From Lutjanus erythropterus (lineage: Eukaryota > Chordata > Actinopteri > Lutjaniformes > Lutjanidae), in the NCBI GenBank assembly GCA_020091685.1, contig CM034603.1:4543848-4607847 (forward strand): a stretch of 64,000 nt of DNA, written 5' to 3'. How positions within the stretch are numbered: the stretch's first letter is position 1; each line of letters begins with the position of its first letter. The translations under genes were made by a program, and so were the position numbers. Below are positions 10,403 through 22,300 of this stretch, in pieces. The notes under the pieces were generated by a model. The model made no database searches. It was not told the origin of the DNA and was given only the letters and a program-made list of their open reading frames with translations.

Positions 10403-10408
10403 TTTTTT
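10403..10408 (+). terminator. RNA polymerase III T-run terminator of tRNA-Asp
   Basis: A run of six T lies 8 bases after the mature 3' end of the tRNA-Asp gene, the usual signal for RNA polymerase III termination. Confidence 0.8.
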
Positions 10409-10562
10409 CAACCCCAATGAACAGAATATGTCTTATTTCTGGGGCTTTTCCACTGGAACTTTAGTCTTGCTCTGTTTTAGTGTTTAAATCTTTGGTGTAT
10501 TGGTGGTCAGTATTAGAATTCTTAACTACCACTTGGGGCCCAGCTGCTTGAGGAAGACCTAC

Positions 10563-10677
10563 CTGCAGGCAGGAGGGCTCTCCTGGGGTTTGGTTGGAAA
10601 TACAGCTATGTCTGATGCCGGAAGAGATCCTTGACAAGTCACTCAGTGGATCACAGTTCATCACCGGGCCATCAGTG
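10563..10677 (-). other. Isolated exon-like segment, identity unknown
   Basis: On the minus strand an acceptor (CTTTCTTTTACAG) precedes 10677 and a strong donor (CAG|GTAGGT) follows 10563. The 115 nt between them are open in one frame. Phase is one base plus 38 codons, encoding peptide wording such as TDGPVMNCDPLSDL and NQTPGEPSCLQ. I do not recognise the protein. No partner exon was found nearby. It may be an exon of a gene whose remainder is elsewhere, a remnant, or a chance open stretch. Confidence 0.22.
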
Positions 10678-10760
10678 CTGTAAAAGAAAGAAGATGACAA
10701 ACAGGTGATAATCATCTGGGCAGCATTTTGTATAGTTTATATATGTGTATATATACATGT

Positions 10761-10790
10761 GTATATATATATATATATATATATTTATAT
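10761..10790. repeat. TA microsatellite
   Basis: A nearly pure alternating TA run next to the left end of the hAT fragment that starts at 10791. Confidence 0.85.
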
Positions 10791-11465
10791 CAGTGTTTCC
10801 TCTAGGATTTTTTTCAGCAGCGGGGGCAGGCGTTCCGGTGAACCGTGGCGGTGTAAACAAATGACACTTGACTGCAGATTTTACTTTTACAACAAATTTA
10901 TTCAATGGCCCGCTGAATGTAAAAATAAAAAAAGTGAATACAATAAATAAATAAAACAATATAAATGAAAATAAAAGTAAAAACAATAAATAATCATTTC
11001 TTTATGGGGCCTTGGAATCAGTGGCACAGTTTGCACCCTGCCTCAGAACAATGAATTTTTCTTTGTTTTTTAAAGAAGAGCTCTAAGGCTCTGTTGTACG
11101 GAAACGCTGCGAGAGGTGGCCCTGTCCTATAGGGACAGAGTAAAGTGGCATTGTTGATCATTGCTCTACAATGGAAATACACTGAATTTATTTATTATTT
11201 TATTTTTTATTTATTGAACAGCAATATTAACATCATGTATATTATGCAAAAAAAGAAAAAATAAAGGGAAAAAAAGGTTCAGAAACACTCACCATTATCA
11301 GTGTGGTAGAGCCATGACTGGAACCGGCTATTTTTTTCAACCCATTTAGGGTCCCAGCCTGATAGCCTGTGCTTCTCTCTAGGTTTCTCTCCTCTACTCT
11401 CATCTCTCTCTCCTGCACCATCACTTTGCTCCCCTGCTCCTTCACTTTGTTCCATTGCTCCCTGT
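10791..11465 (-). mobile_element. hAT transposon fragment with CAGTGTTTCC terminus
   Basis: The left end CAGTGTTTCCTCTAGGA is a typical hAT-type terminus. At 11455-11293 on the minus strand there is an exon-like reading frame with a donor GTGAGTG. It contains HRLSGWDPKWVEKN and ends near LYHTDNG, which resembles the N-terminal region of hAT transposases with a TTF-type zinc finger. The rest of that transposase is missing, so this is an internally deleted or truncated copy. It abuts the truncated 3' end of the ZBED-type hAT to its right. Confidence 0.5.
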
Positions 11466-11489
11466 CTAATGTTACTTGTCTTGTACGAT

Positions 11490-14400
11490 TACATAAAACA
11501 TTAACGTTAGTTAGCCAAGTGTGAACACATTTTTTTTTTACCTATCATCATTTGAGTCAGTAAAAGGCTAATGATACCTGACTAGCGTCATCTTGATCAG
11601 GCGTCTTTCTCTTCTTAGAGTGCTCTGTAAACAGCTCCTCTAAAGCCGTCTTAGGGTGCTTTACAGGTACAGTCTGAAATTGAAAGGACCATAAAGGTTT
11701 TAGGTACGTTTTAGGTTTGTTTTAGGTATGTGGTTTGAATTGATTGAAGCTTATTAATATATACCATATGGTCATTATAATGAACTGTGCTTACATAGCC
11801 TTCCTCCTCGCCTTCCTTTTCCTCTACGTTCTCATACTGTCTCTGGCTCTGCGTGTCTTCTGGCATTGGAAGCTTGAGTAAAAACATATTGTGTGAGTCA
11901 CATGCATGGAACCAGAGTATATAGGCATCACAATAGAAATGTGCCACAGACTGTGATTCAAATACCTCTTCTGCTACTGTGAGTGTCGCTGCTAATGCTG
12001 CGCTCCTCAGCCTGTCCCAGATGGCATCATCGTTGTCCATCTTCAGCTTGAACCTTGGGTCCATCACTGTCGCCTCCTCCAGGAAGTTCTGGATCTCTTC
12101 ATCCTTAATTTTAGAAAAGAAGAAACATTCCTGTTCAAAAACCTGGGAGTGTCTGAAATCTGCCTTTCATGGAGTATGAATTAATATCAGTTATGGTATC
12201 TGGTAACGAGCAGAGAGATCAGTCCAGATCTTCTCCTTTATATTTCTAGCGAATGCAGAGTCCCCTGGCTTGATGGAATAGTGGCACTCCAACTTCTTTA
12301 AGATGGGTAGAATTTGACCACTGGTTGGACTTTTTTCACTTGAGACACAGAGAGTTGATGTGTAAAACACCCGCATCAGCTGGACAAACTCCTCCGCCTT
12401 CATGAAATCGTCAGACTGAAATTTCTCCATCAGTCTAAAGTAGCAAATAATTAGCAATTAACACACAAGTCCTCTTGCAGTCTTATAATCCACAGTTTTA
12501 AAATAAGCCATATTTTAATAGTTGCAAAATCTATCCCTTACTTTTCCTTCTCAATCTGCTTTTTTATCCTTGGGTCCATCATTGCAGCTTGAATGGCAGG
12601 GAACTGCTCAGAAAATCTCTCTATCATTAGATAGAGAGAATTCCACCGTGTTTTTACATCAATAATCAGTGGGTGCTGGGGCAGGTCTGAAAAACAAAAT
12701 CAGATGCACATCAGTGTGATGGCCAAGGCCACACAAATGGACAGTTGAGGGTAAAACCATGCACACTCACCTCACTTCTTTGTTCAATGCACAGGTTAGT
12801 TTAATTTGCAGTCAACCACACCCCAAACAATTCAGGTCCACACTACAGTTTATTTGAGTTATAATTTCTTTATTTTCCTTTAGCTTTACACTGTTTAAAT
12901 TGAGTGTACACATTTTCACACTGTAAGGTTAGATTTAGTAATTTTCTGTTGTATTAATCATTTTTCTTTGTCTTTTTTTGAGTTACCATGCTGGTGGGGG
13001 TGGTTTCCTCCTGGACGGGCAAAAGGTGTGGCACAGGAGTGGAACCTGTTAAATCCTGTGGCCAGCTCATCAGGCCGTACCATCTGCAGCCGTGTCAGAG
13101 GGGGTTTTTGGGTTTAGTTTGTTTTTTCTGTGTATTAGTTTTAGTAGATACCATTTTGTTTTCCCCTTTTGTGTTAGTTGGTTTGGCCAAGCCGGTATAT
13201 ATGTTCCCTCACATTTCATTTTGTTAGGTCAGTTTGTTCAGTTAACACAGTTTTGTTGCTGTCATTTTTGAGTATAGTTATATTTTGTTGACCTCTTTTA
13301 TAAACCTAATTATTAAGTTCTTGATTTATATTGTCTGGCATTATTTTTTGGGTAAATAAAAACCCTCTTTTCAACAAATTCCTGTTCTCCTCGTTGCCTC
13401 ACTGCTTGGTCCCTGACAATCAGCATAAGCACATCACACATAACAATGAATATCATATAACCATAAATCATCATTATTTGATTTATTTTATATCACTATA
13501 TGTTAACTGCTTATTAGAATCTAGTGAAAACAGTAATGCATGGATACCTACTCAGGAGTTGCAGCTTCTCTGTGAGGATGGTTTTGGCAATGTGAGATTT
13601 CCTCATCCACTTCACCACAGCATGTGCCCTTGCTGCCCAGTTGCTTACAGCGCTGCATTGGTGGATCTTCTGGGCTGCAAGGTTTAAAGTGTGTGCGAAG
13701 CAGCCGATCTTGACAAACTGCAGCTTCTTCATTGCCACGTTCATATTTCCTGCATTCCCACTGTCGCTGCCACAACCTTCTCACTAATGCAGAATTCCTT
13801 TAGTACTTCTTCAACCTCCTCAGCCACGACTGTACCTGTCTGGGCTTCATATACTGCCTTGGTTCTCAGGACTTTCCCTAAGATCTTGCCCTGCTTTGTG
13901 TAGTGTACTGTGACTGTTATATAATGGTCTTGGCAAGGCTTGTCCATCAATCTGTGGTGATGGCTGCCTTTTTCACATCCCTGAGTTTGGAGAGCAAGTT
14001 TTCTTTTTCCGCCTGGTACCAGGCAGGGATCAGGTGGTTTGTAAGAGTTTCTCTTGATGGGGGTTTATATCTGGAATTTAATGCCCTCGTCATCTCCCTA
14101 AAAAATTATATTTGTAAATGAAACCCTACAACGGTTAGGGCAGAATCAACAACATGCAACTTAACATGTAACAATATTAACCACCAGCAAAACACGTTAT
14201 TTTTAAAAGCTCTCTACAGATATGACATATGGGCTAAAACGGGCTGTCATAAACAACATCATACATACAAGCTGTTGTACATCTGCTTTGAGCTGTAGCC
14301 TTCATAGCCTGACTTATATAAATGTCTTTACCACCTACCGAAAATCAGGTTGCTCTACGGTAGAAAAAGGATGTAACCCTTTCACCACGAACTTGGTCAC

Positions 14401-15117
14401 TGCCCGGTGACATTCCTGCATCCTCTCCTCACTCCACCTAGCTCCCTGAGCAGCAAGCATGAAAGGGGTAACTTGACTTGGAGCCAAAGTCGATGGGCCT
14501 GCTGCCTGAGAGCTATCTGTGTCATCATCAGCCTGCCTGTGCCTGTCATCATCTAAAATGCATGAAACAGAAGGATATTTGTACATAGCTCGGCCTTATT
14601 AATCAAAACTGTACATGCTGCTTGAGGTTGCAAGGTGACAGTGTGCCAAATGCAGGATATATTTAATGTGAATGTTACCGTCGTCGACGGAGGTCACAGT
14701 GGAGCTTGTTTGACCAGCAGCATTAGCACTCGTACGGAGGCGTTCGAACACATGACATTCCTGGAAATTAATTCCATGCTGGGTTGACAAATGCTTGAGC
14801 ATGTTGCTGGTATTTGCACCCTTACATGAAATTACAGCATTACACTGATTACACACGGCATTATTGTCGTCTCTTCTGGTGAAATGGAGCCAAGCTTTAG
14901 ATCGCTTTTTCCTCTCCATGATTCCTCGCGGTTGAAGCAGGTCAGCGGGTGACGTAAATTGCGTAATGTGACGCGACGCGACGTAGGGAAAACGTCGTGC
15001 TGGGAAATGAGAGAATCGTTAAGAAGAATTGATAATGCTGGAGGTGTACAATTCCGATGGAATTGATCAATTGGAACCGGTTCTAAGTCGGAACCGCTTT
15101 TCGATTCCCACCCCTAG
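11490..15117 (-). mobile_element. ZBED-type hAT transposon, truncated and decayed
   Basis: The right terminus at about 15099-15117 ends in TTCGATTCCCACCCCTAG, a hAT-like inverted-repeat end. The minus-strand transposase is split in exons: 14919-14679 (BED zinc finger, CNQCNAVISCKG and HLSTQHG), 14552-14339, 14097-about 13553, 12686-12542, about 12434-12198, about 12110-11967, about 11873-11807 and about 11680-11573. The motif ITTD of the catalytic TTDGWTS signature is followed by a stop, and frames shift again near 13930 and 13770. The part for FVKIGCFAHTLNLAAQK is well kept. The C-terminal dimerisation region is absent. The copy is inactive. Confidence 0.82.
12940..13420 (+). mobile_element. 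Possible solo LTR-like insertion in a hAT intron
   Basis: A block of unlike composition sits in the intron between two hAT transposase exons. It has a TATA-like GGTATATATG near 13192, an AATAAAAACCC polyadenylation-like site near 13357 and an end reading CCCTGACA. That layout resembles a solo long terminal repeat, but the exact ends and target duplication were not found. It is a fossil with no internal coding part. Confidence 0.3.
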
Positions 15118-15810
15118 TCTTGCCTACAGTCAAGCATGGTGGTGGGAGTGTCATGGTCTGGGGCTGCATGAGTGCTGCCGGCACTGGGGAGCTACAGTTC
15201 ATTGAGGGAACCATGAATGCCAGCATGTACTGTGACATACTGAAACAGAGCATGATCCCCTCCCTCTGGAAATTAGGCCGCAGGGCAGTATTCCAACACG
15301 TTAACGACCACTGCCTTGCTAAAGAAGCTGAGGGTAAAGGTGATGGACTGGCCAAGCATGTCTCTAGACCTAAACCCTATTGAGCATCTATGGGGCATCC
15401 TCAAATAGAAGGTGGAGGAGCACAAGGTCTCTAACATCCACCAGCCCTGTGATGTCACCATGGAGGAGTGGAAGAGGATTCCAGTGACAACCTGTGAAGC
15501 TCTGGTGAACTCCACACCCAAGAGGGTTAAGGCAGTGCTAGAAAATAATGGTGGCCACACAAAATATTGACACTTTGGGCCCAATTTGGACATTTTCACC
15601 TAGGGGTGTACTCATTATTGTTGCCAGCGGTTTAGACATTAATGGCTGTGTGTTGAGTTATTTTGAGGAGACAGTAAATTTACACTGTTATACAAGCTGT
15701 ACACTGACTACATTGTATCAAAGTGTCATTTCTTCAGTGTTGTCCCATGAAAAGATATAATTAAATATTTGCAGAAATGTGAGGAGTGTACTCACTTTTG
15801 TGAGATAGAG
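15118..15810 (+). mobile_element. 3' half of a Tc1-like transposon
   Basis: The plus strand encodes the later part of a Tc1-family transposase: VKHGGGSVMVWGCMSAAGTG, then a decayed middle, then [10 protein letters not shown] (third catalytic residue region) and EEWKRIP. The C-terminal end is near 15570. The 3' terminal repeat region ends with GAGTGTACTCACTTTTGTGAG near 15806. The 5' half is absent; the sequence begins exactly where the hAT terminus ends. The reading frame is interrupted, so it is inactive. Confidence 0.85.
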
Positions 15811-15831
15811 AGAGAGAGAGAGAGAGAGAGA
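15808..15831. repeat. GA microsatellite
   Basis: An alternating GA run directly after the Tc1-like terminus. Confidence 0.85.
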
Positions 15832-16690
15832 TATCATTGTCACTTTTTTTGTGAAGTTGTTGTATAGTAGTTAGTTGTTTCTTGTTATGATTTTATAGGC
15901 TTATTAAGTATCTCCTTATTTTTTCATGCTTGGTGGATACAGTAATTGAAAAGGTTTTTTCATCATAAAAAAATGACTATATACTTAAGCATCTTTTTTG
16001 TAAAGTTAATTGTTCCTTTTTAGTTTCCTTTTATTTTTATGTTTTTTGTAATGTTTAAATGTTATTAATTGAGAAGTGTATGTTGCAATTTCTTATTGTG
16101 GTATCAGATTTGGTATCAAGAATTTGTCTAATTTCACTGGTATTATTATTGACTACTTAGTGTGTGCGTGCGTGCGTGCATGTGTATGTGTGATGTTGAG
16201 ATGGAGGTTGTTGTCCTGGCAACAAGATGTCAGAGTGATAACCTCTTTTTTGCAGGCCGTCTCATCGTCACCAGGGATCAGGCAGATGATGGTCATGACA
16301 TCAGGAAACTTGATTGTGTTGGAGCTGTGAGTGGCTAGGATGTGGCTGGAAATATGGATTTGTGGGCATGTTCCTACTACAACGCAGACCTAGATAAACA
16401 AGAATGGAAAGAATACAGATGGACAGAACTGCCACTATAAAATTTTGATATTTAAAACTATCTACATATACATAATGGATAAAAACTTTGGTCTTAGCTC
16501 TCAAATTGTAAACCTGATGACTGAATATTTATTTCACTATTTCTTTTTAGTTAACATATCAAAAGTTACATGATGGAAGTATGAGACTAGTGTATTTGGG
16601 AATAATATATTTTATCTGCAAATATTTATAATTGCTAATTAAAAGACAATCTTGCGTCTTCTTTGATGTCATCAATCCATAACACTAAGC
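15832..16690. other. Intergenic sequence upstream of pdc
   Basis: AT-rich sequence with a short TG-rich stretch near 16160-16192. I see no gene or clear repeat boundary. Confidence 0.4.
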
Positions 16691-16699
16691 TTGGTAATA

Positions 16700-16921
16700 C
16701 ACCTAATCTTATTAGACAATATTATATTACAATGACAGCGATGATGAGGATGACAGTGAAGATAAAGCTTATGCCCTCATCTCTCTCCCCACCCTTTTCT
16801 AAACTTGTGTTCTCCTGTTGTGAGTTGACACACTGCTGAGTGAATGCCTAGATTGACAGAAGACAACAAATAGATATAACAGACAGACTGACAGACGCCA
16901 TTTTTCACTCAAGACCCAAAG
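16700..16921 (+). promoter_or_regulatory. pdc: Candidate pdc promoter and 5' non-coding exon
   Basis: The coding exon at 19353 begins with an acceptor just 12 bases before the ATG, so an upstream non-coding exon must exist. A candidate ends at 16921 with donor G|GTAAGAA. Upstream are a CRX/OTX-like CTAATCT at 16703-16709 and an NRL-half-site-like TGCTGAG at 16834-16840, which would fit a photoreceptor gene. These motifs are short and could be chance; the transcription start is not known. Confidence 0.3.
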
Positions 16922-18569
16922 GTAAGAATTTCTGGCTACTTGAGTTAGGCACCACACAGATACTTGTACAGTATGTCTCTGCCATCAGTGTCTCTGTTGC
17001 TGTTTGTTTATTTGCAAAAAAGTGAGTTGTAGAGCTACAGGTATAGTTTATCTGCACTAAAGTGCTTTTGTAAGGGACTATGTTTAGTTTATATATGTCC
17101 CTATTTAGCAGTTGTGGTCACTTTGTCTGCAACAAATTAACATTAAGATATTTTCTGTTTATTGTTGCAGAATTACAATATAGTCCAATTGCTGAGAAAT
17201 GTGTATACTCCAAAGCTGCAAAGGGTGATTAATATGCTCACATATATTTATATATGCTTGCATAATCATTATTTTAGTCAAATAATGTGGCCATATGCAT
17301 ATACACTGTATACTGTGCACAGTGTCCATCTATTCAAATACTATTTAAGTTATCAAATACAGTGTTAACATCATTGCATCTGAGGGTTAAAGTCTACTTT
17401 CTGAATTGTATTTGAGTCAATTAAAACCAACCACAGAAGAACTGCATCACTTTGATAACAAAGGAATTAGACTAATGAGCATTATCAGTTTTACGACTGA
17501 CGTAGTGTTGATTAGGTCCATGTTGTTATTGACAGCTCAGCTGTGTCAGGATAATAGCTTTCTATGGCCTCTACTCGTGTATATAAGTTTTGTCATGAGT
17601 GTGTTCCTTGATACTCAGAGCACCAGTGCACACTTTAACTTTAACTGTAGTGCCATAATTTCCTCTGTCTTATTTAAAATTTATTTACAATACCACATTT
17701 TGGTTTGACAAGAGAAAAACAAAGGTCATGCCTGCGAAGGAACCTAAATTTGCCGATTTGATGTTTCAGAAATACACTAAAATCTATTAAAGCAATGATT
17801 ATGCTGGCATTCAATTTATTGTAAAATAAAGTAATTTTCTCTCCTTTTATTTCTAAAATTTGAGTCCATCACCAGAGGTTAAAATTTCAGAATGACAACA
17901 AGAGAATAAAACTTGTTAGGGTACCAATAAGGCAAACAGAATGACGGCTTAGCTAGTAAATTATGTCATATCACACACAGGCACATATATACTAAGATGT
18001 CCTAGGTCTGTCAGACTCCCAGTAATCTCAGTATAATCTGATAAGTAAACGTCACCCTGACTCACAGTAAGTGGTTGTGACAGCAGTGTGTTCTATTGCA
18101 AGGACCCATGCACATGTACACACACAGAAAGTTGCAGATAATTAGGTTTGGATGTGTCAGAGTGTTGTATATTGGTGTTATGGCTATGTTCATACTAAAA
18201 TGGCTGAATTAGGGCTCATCTTTTGCTCACTCTTGTTGCCTTTAATGTACGCTAAGGCATATTTTCACTCCAGAAGCAATCCTTACTCAGGTGCATTCAC
18301 ATCACTATCATGGTCATGCTAATTTTGTAGTCTCCCTAGATCGTTTACTTTCAGTCAGACTTGGACACAAGCAAAGGGATGGCCACCTCTAAATACTTAT
18401 TGGTCACCTGAAGTGCCACCCCATTATCCTGAAGTATGATTGGCTATCTGTGCAGTGAGAGGCGGGACCTCAGTTTCAACCAACTAATAAGTATTTTTAA
18501 ATGTGCATTGTTTTTTTTAGTATATAGAAAACTTTATATTTTTATCAGGTTAATTTACCTTATGGATAA

Positions 18570-18665
18570 TAGGGTTGGACGATATGTTAAAATTTTCCAG
18601 CCAGCCATCGTCAGCCCATTCATTGGCCATTGATGATATCTTCGTCACCCTCCCGTCCTCTCTAG
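18570..18665. repeat. Fragment of a hAT-like MITE in pdc intron 1
   Basis: Begins TAGGGTTGGACGATATG, a terminus common to a family of fish non-autonomous elements. The other end was not found. Confidence 0.4.
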
Positions 18666-19364
18666 TCTCAGCTGGGAGATGTACGCAAGCAGCGAATTCA
18701 CAACATTGCATATGCTGCGTACGTTCACTACGTCTAGTAAACAAAATAAACTCACAAAGTGTCAAGAAATTAAATATTATCACACCTGTTTTCCTTTTTA
18801 AACAGAGAAGTACAACTAGTACACCTTTTGAACTCAAGTTTCTCTCTTATCGAACTAAGACGAGCTTAATTGGCTCATTAACTCCTTGCAAAACACCTCA
18901 TTCAAATTTGACAGAAAACGTAAAACTCACCTAAGCCATTTTTGTTAGTCTGTCCACTGTTCTGACAACCACCAACTCTAACAACCACCAACTGAAATAA
19001 ATCCTTAATTCAGTCTAATTACAGTCTGAGGATAGCGATAGAATGGAGGTACAATTTGTATTTGAGCACTTCAAATGTAAAGTATGGAATCTTCTATGTT
19101 TTATTTGAATGGTGTCTCTCTCGTATTGTGATTTATCTTTTGAATAAAACTTTTAAACATGGGAATGTAAGAATCTGTAAGATACTGTAATTTTAGCAAT
19201 TAAAGAATATCTGAGAAGTGGTAAATGAATGCTATTCCGATGTGTGCATTGACACCCCTGCATAATTAAATGTCCCACTTGAACCCCCCAGTCAAAAAAT
19301 CTGGACATACACATGACCTTACCTGCTCTCTGTATATTTTCCTGTATTGCAGACTGCTACCAAG

Positions 19365-22300
19365 ATGTCTGACTCTGTCCAGGAAGAAGAGGAGTTGCCT
19401 GCCAATCACACAGGTGAGAGGCATAAGTCAAAAAGATGCAATAGACGTGAATTGCTAAACTTGCAGTCTAGTCTCATTCAATACAGTGTAGCTTTTGTAA
19501 ATCATGACAACAGATGTACCATTCTGACTCAAAACAGATGAATAACTCTATGAAAACTTTTAGACATCTATTGATTTGCATTTGATGGTCTTGATAACTT
19601 GTGTAAATGTGGTTTCAATTGTGTGTTACATTGAATTATATCTTCAAAAAGTAATATTTTGTGGGTATTTCTGTGTGTCTGCAGGTCCAAAAGGTGTAAT
19701 CAATGACTGGCGAAGGTTTAAGCTTGACAGTTTGGATCAGACTGTACCTCAAAGCAAACGAGAGCTGCTCAGACAAATGTCCACTCCACGAGAGGATGAC
19801 AAGGAGAGACTCAACAGAAAGGTGGATGGAAACAAGTTTACAGAACCTCACACACAGGAAAGCAGATTTTACAGTTAATGAGGGTATCATTTTGGATGAT
19901 TTAACCACAATTAAACAGATTTTTCCAAACAAAACAATATGTAGAAACAGAAGAAACTAGTTAAAATCACAGACTGGGACATTGATGGACAGACAGAGTA
20001 ACATTTACAGGAGGACAGACACAATCAAAAAAAAAAAAACATACAGTACACGCAACTGTGGACTGTCGAACAACTTGCTATTTTTTCTCTCTCTTTCTGT
20101 TTAGGTGGCTTGTATAAATTGTTCAGACCCACAAGTTTTTTTTAGCAGGGAGGTATGGGTGATGGATGAATCTCCAGTCAGTTGTTAAACTGTGCGGCAC
20201 ATAGGCACTAGGTAAACTAAAAAAAAATATGCAGTAATTAAGATCAGTGTGTATGATACAATAGTGGCATTAGAATGTCCCAGAGACCACCAAATATGGG
20301 CTTTTACCCATTAGCTGGCCACATTTTCCGTTGTAATTTTTGACTTTGGGCAGCTCTATCTTTTCTCACATGCATGTCCTTGCAACCCTGTACTATACCC
20401 TGTAAATGTTACAAAAAAGTGAAGCAGTAACATATTTTTCCTCAACTCTAGATGAGTGTTCAGGAGTACGAACTAATCCAAGAAGAGGATGAACGTTGTT
20501 TGAAACGCTACAGAAAACAGTGTATGCAGGAAATGCACGAGCGCCTGAGCTTTGGTCCGACATTTGAAGCCGTCTACGAGCTTGAAAGTGGAGAAGCCTT
20601 CTTGGAAGTCATAGAGAAGGAACATCGGTTGACCCCAGTGGTAGTCCACATCTACCAGCACGGTGTCAAAGGTTAGACTTTTTTTTTTAATCATGTGTGT
20701 TTAAGTCTTAGCTCATTGACTCCTGTTACAACTACAGTATGGTCTCATTGATAAAGTAACACACTATCATATATAGAAATATCTGTGTATTCCCGTAGGA
20801 TGGTTAAACACAGTGATATTTGCTAATAGTGCATGCATGCATTATTTGTCCTTTTTCAGGCTGTGAACAGATAAACTCATGTCTGGACTGTCTGGCTTCA
20901 GAGTATCCCAGTGTTAAATTTTGTCGTATTGACGCTGTGGCAACAGGCGCTGCTGAGCGCTTCTCTGCTGAGGTTAGTAAACTGTTCAAAATAAAGACAG
21001 TGTAGTGGCTATTTGTCATGAAAGAGTCTCTTCACAAAAAAAAAAAAACAACTTACAACAAAGGCCACTGATGCACCATTTAGTTGGGTTGTGCTCAGGC
21101 AATAAAGAAGTCGAATGTTCAGGCGAGATCCACGTTTTAAGGTTATTTATGTCCAAGTCAAAAGCAAACATACATGTTCTCACATGTTGCCTCTCTCTTG
21201 CTCTGGTAAAAAAAACTGCATCCCTTCCTGGTGCATGACCTGACCTAACCCACCTACTGATATACTCCTACCTGATCTGGTGTTTAGTGACTGCAACAAA
21301 AATACAAATAAATACAAAAATAACTCATAATAATCAAACTAATGAAAAAGCACCAACAAACAGCAAAGTAAATAAAAGAAATATATTAATAATAGACAAG
21401 ACTAATTGAGTGAATTACAGAAATACTCATTGGGACATAGTACTATTAGCAATATAATTTCTAGTAGTGATAGTAACAGAGCTTCAAGTCATACTGCTGT
21501 GAAGAACTGCTGGGTTATGAGAGGTTAGTTGACCACTGAACCTCTCCCACGAATCACAGTTGTCCAACCAGTGCACATGCTGCACTATAAAGAGCAATAT
21601 TTAGTATGTAAACCAGAAGCAAACAGCATAATGTTTTGATTATTACAGGGACTGATTATGGTATCGCATTAGCGCTTTATGACCAAAAAGTGTAGGGAAC
21701 TATGAACCCATAGGAAATAAACTCAGGCACTACACATGGAGCTAAATGTAAATTTTCACCCATGAGGAGACAACACAGAGGGATCCTGTTCTGTGTGTTT
21801 ACTGTTGCGTGACTCTGGACACCTGGAACTATCCAAATGAGACTCCTAGTTTCTCTCTGATGGAAGCACCTTATGTGGAGCCATTAAATGTATATTTAAG
21901 ACCTTTTTTGCAGGGTTCTTTGAAAAGGTCAGTCAAAGACTGAAGTTTTCCCACTGTTACAGTTATGTAGCTGGCTGCAGCTGATAAATCTGCCACCAAC
22001 TCGTTTCAGCTGGCAAAACTGATGGTTGTAGGCTAAAAAAATGAAAAGCCTGCCTTTGTCTTCTTCTGTGTGAAATCAAGGTTTCAAATAATTACTGTGA
22101 ATATTAAGTGGTAAAGCTGCCACTGTAATTATAAACTGCATCATGCAAGTGTAGAAGGCTTTATCAAAATAGCGACTCTAAATTACTAAGTGCATTTTAA
22201 TTGTATTAATATGCAACTGAAAAATACCAAATCTTTTGTTTGGCAAATATAATAGTACTTAAATTGGAGTAGCATTGACTTGAAGGGAAGGTTTAGGTTT

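Noticed and set aside
13331-13903. Plus-strand frames of 70-118 residues
   Set aside because: They are antisense to the hAT transposase exon, whose minus-strand reading has the recognisable GCFAHTLNLAAQK motif.
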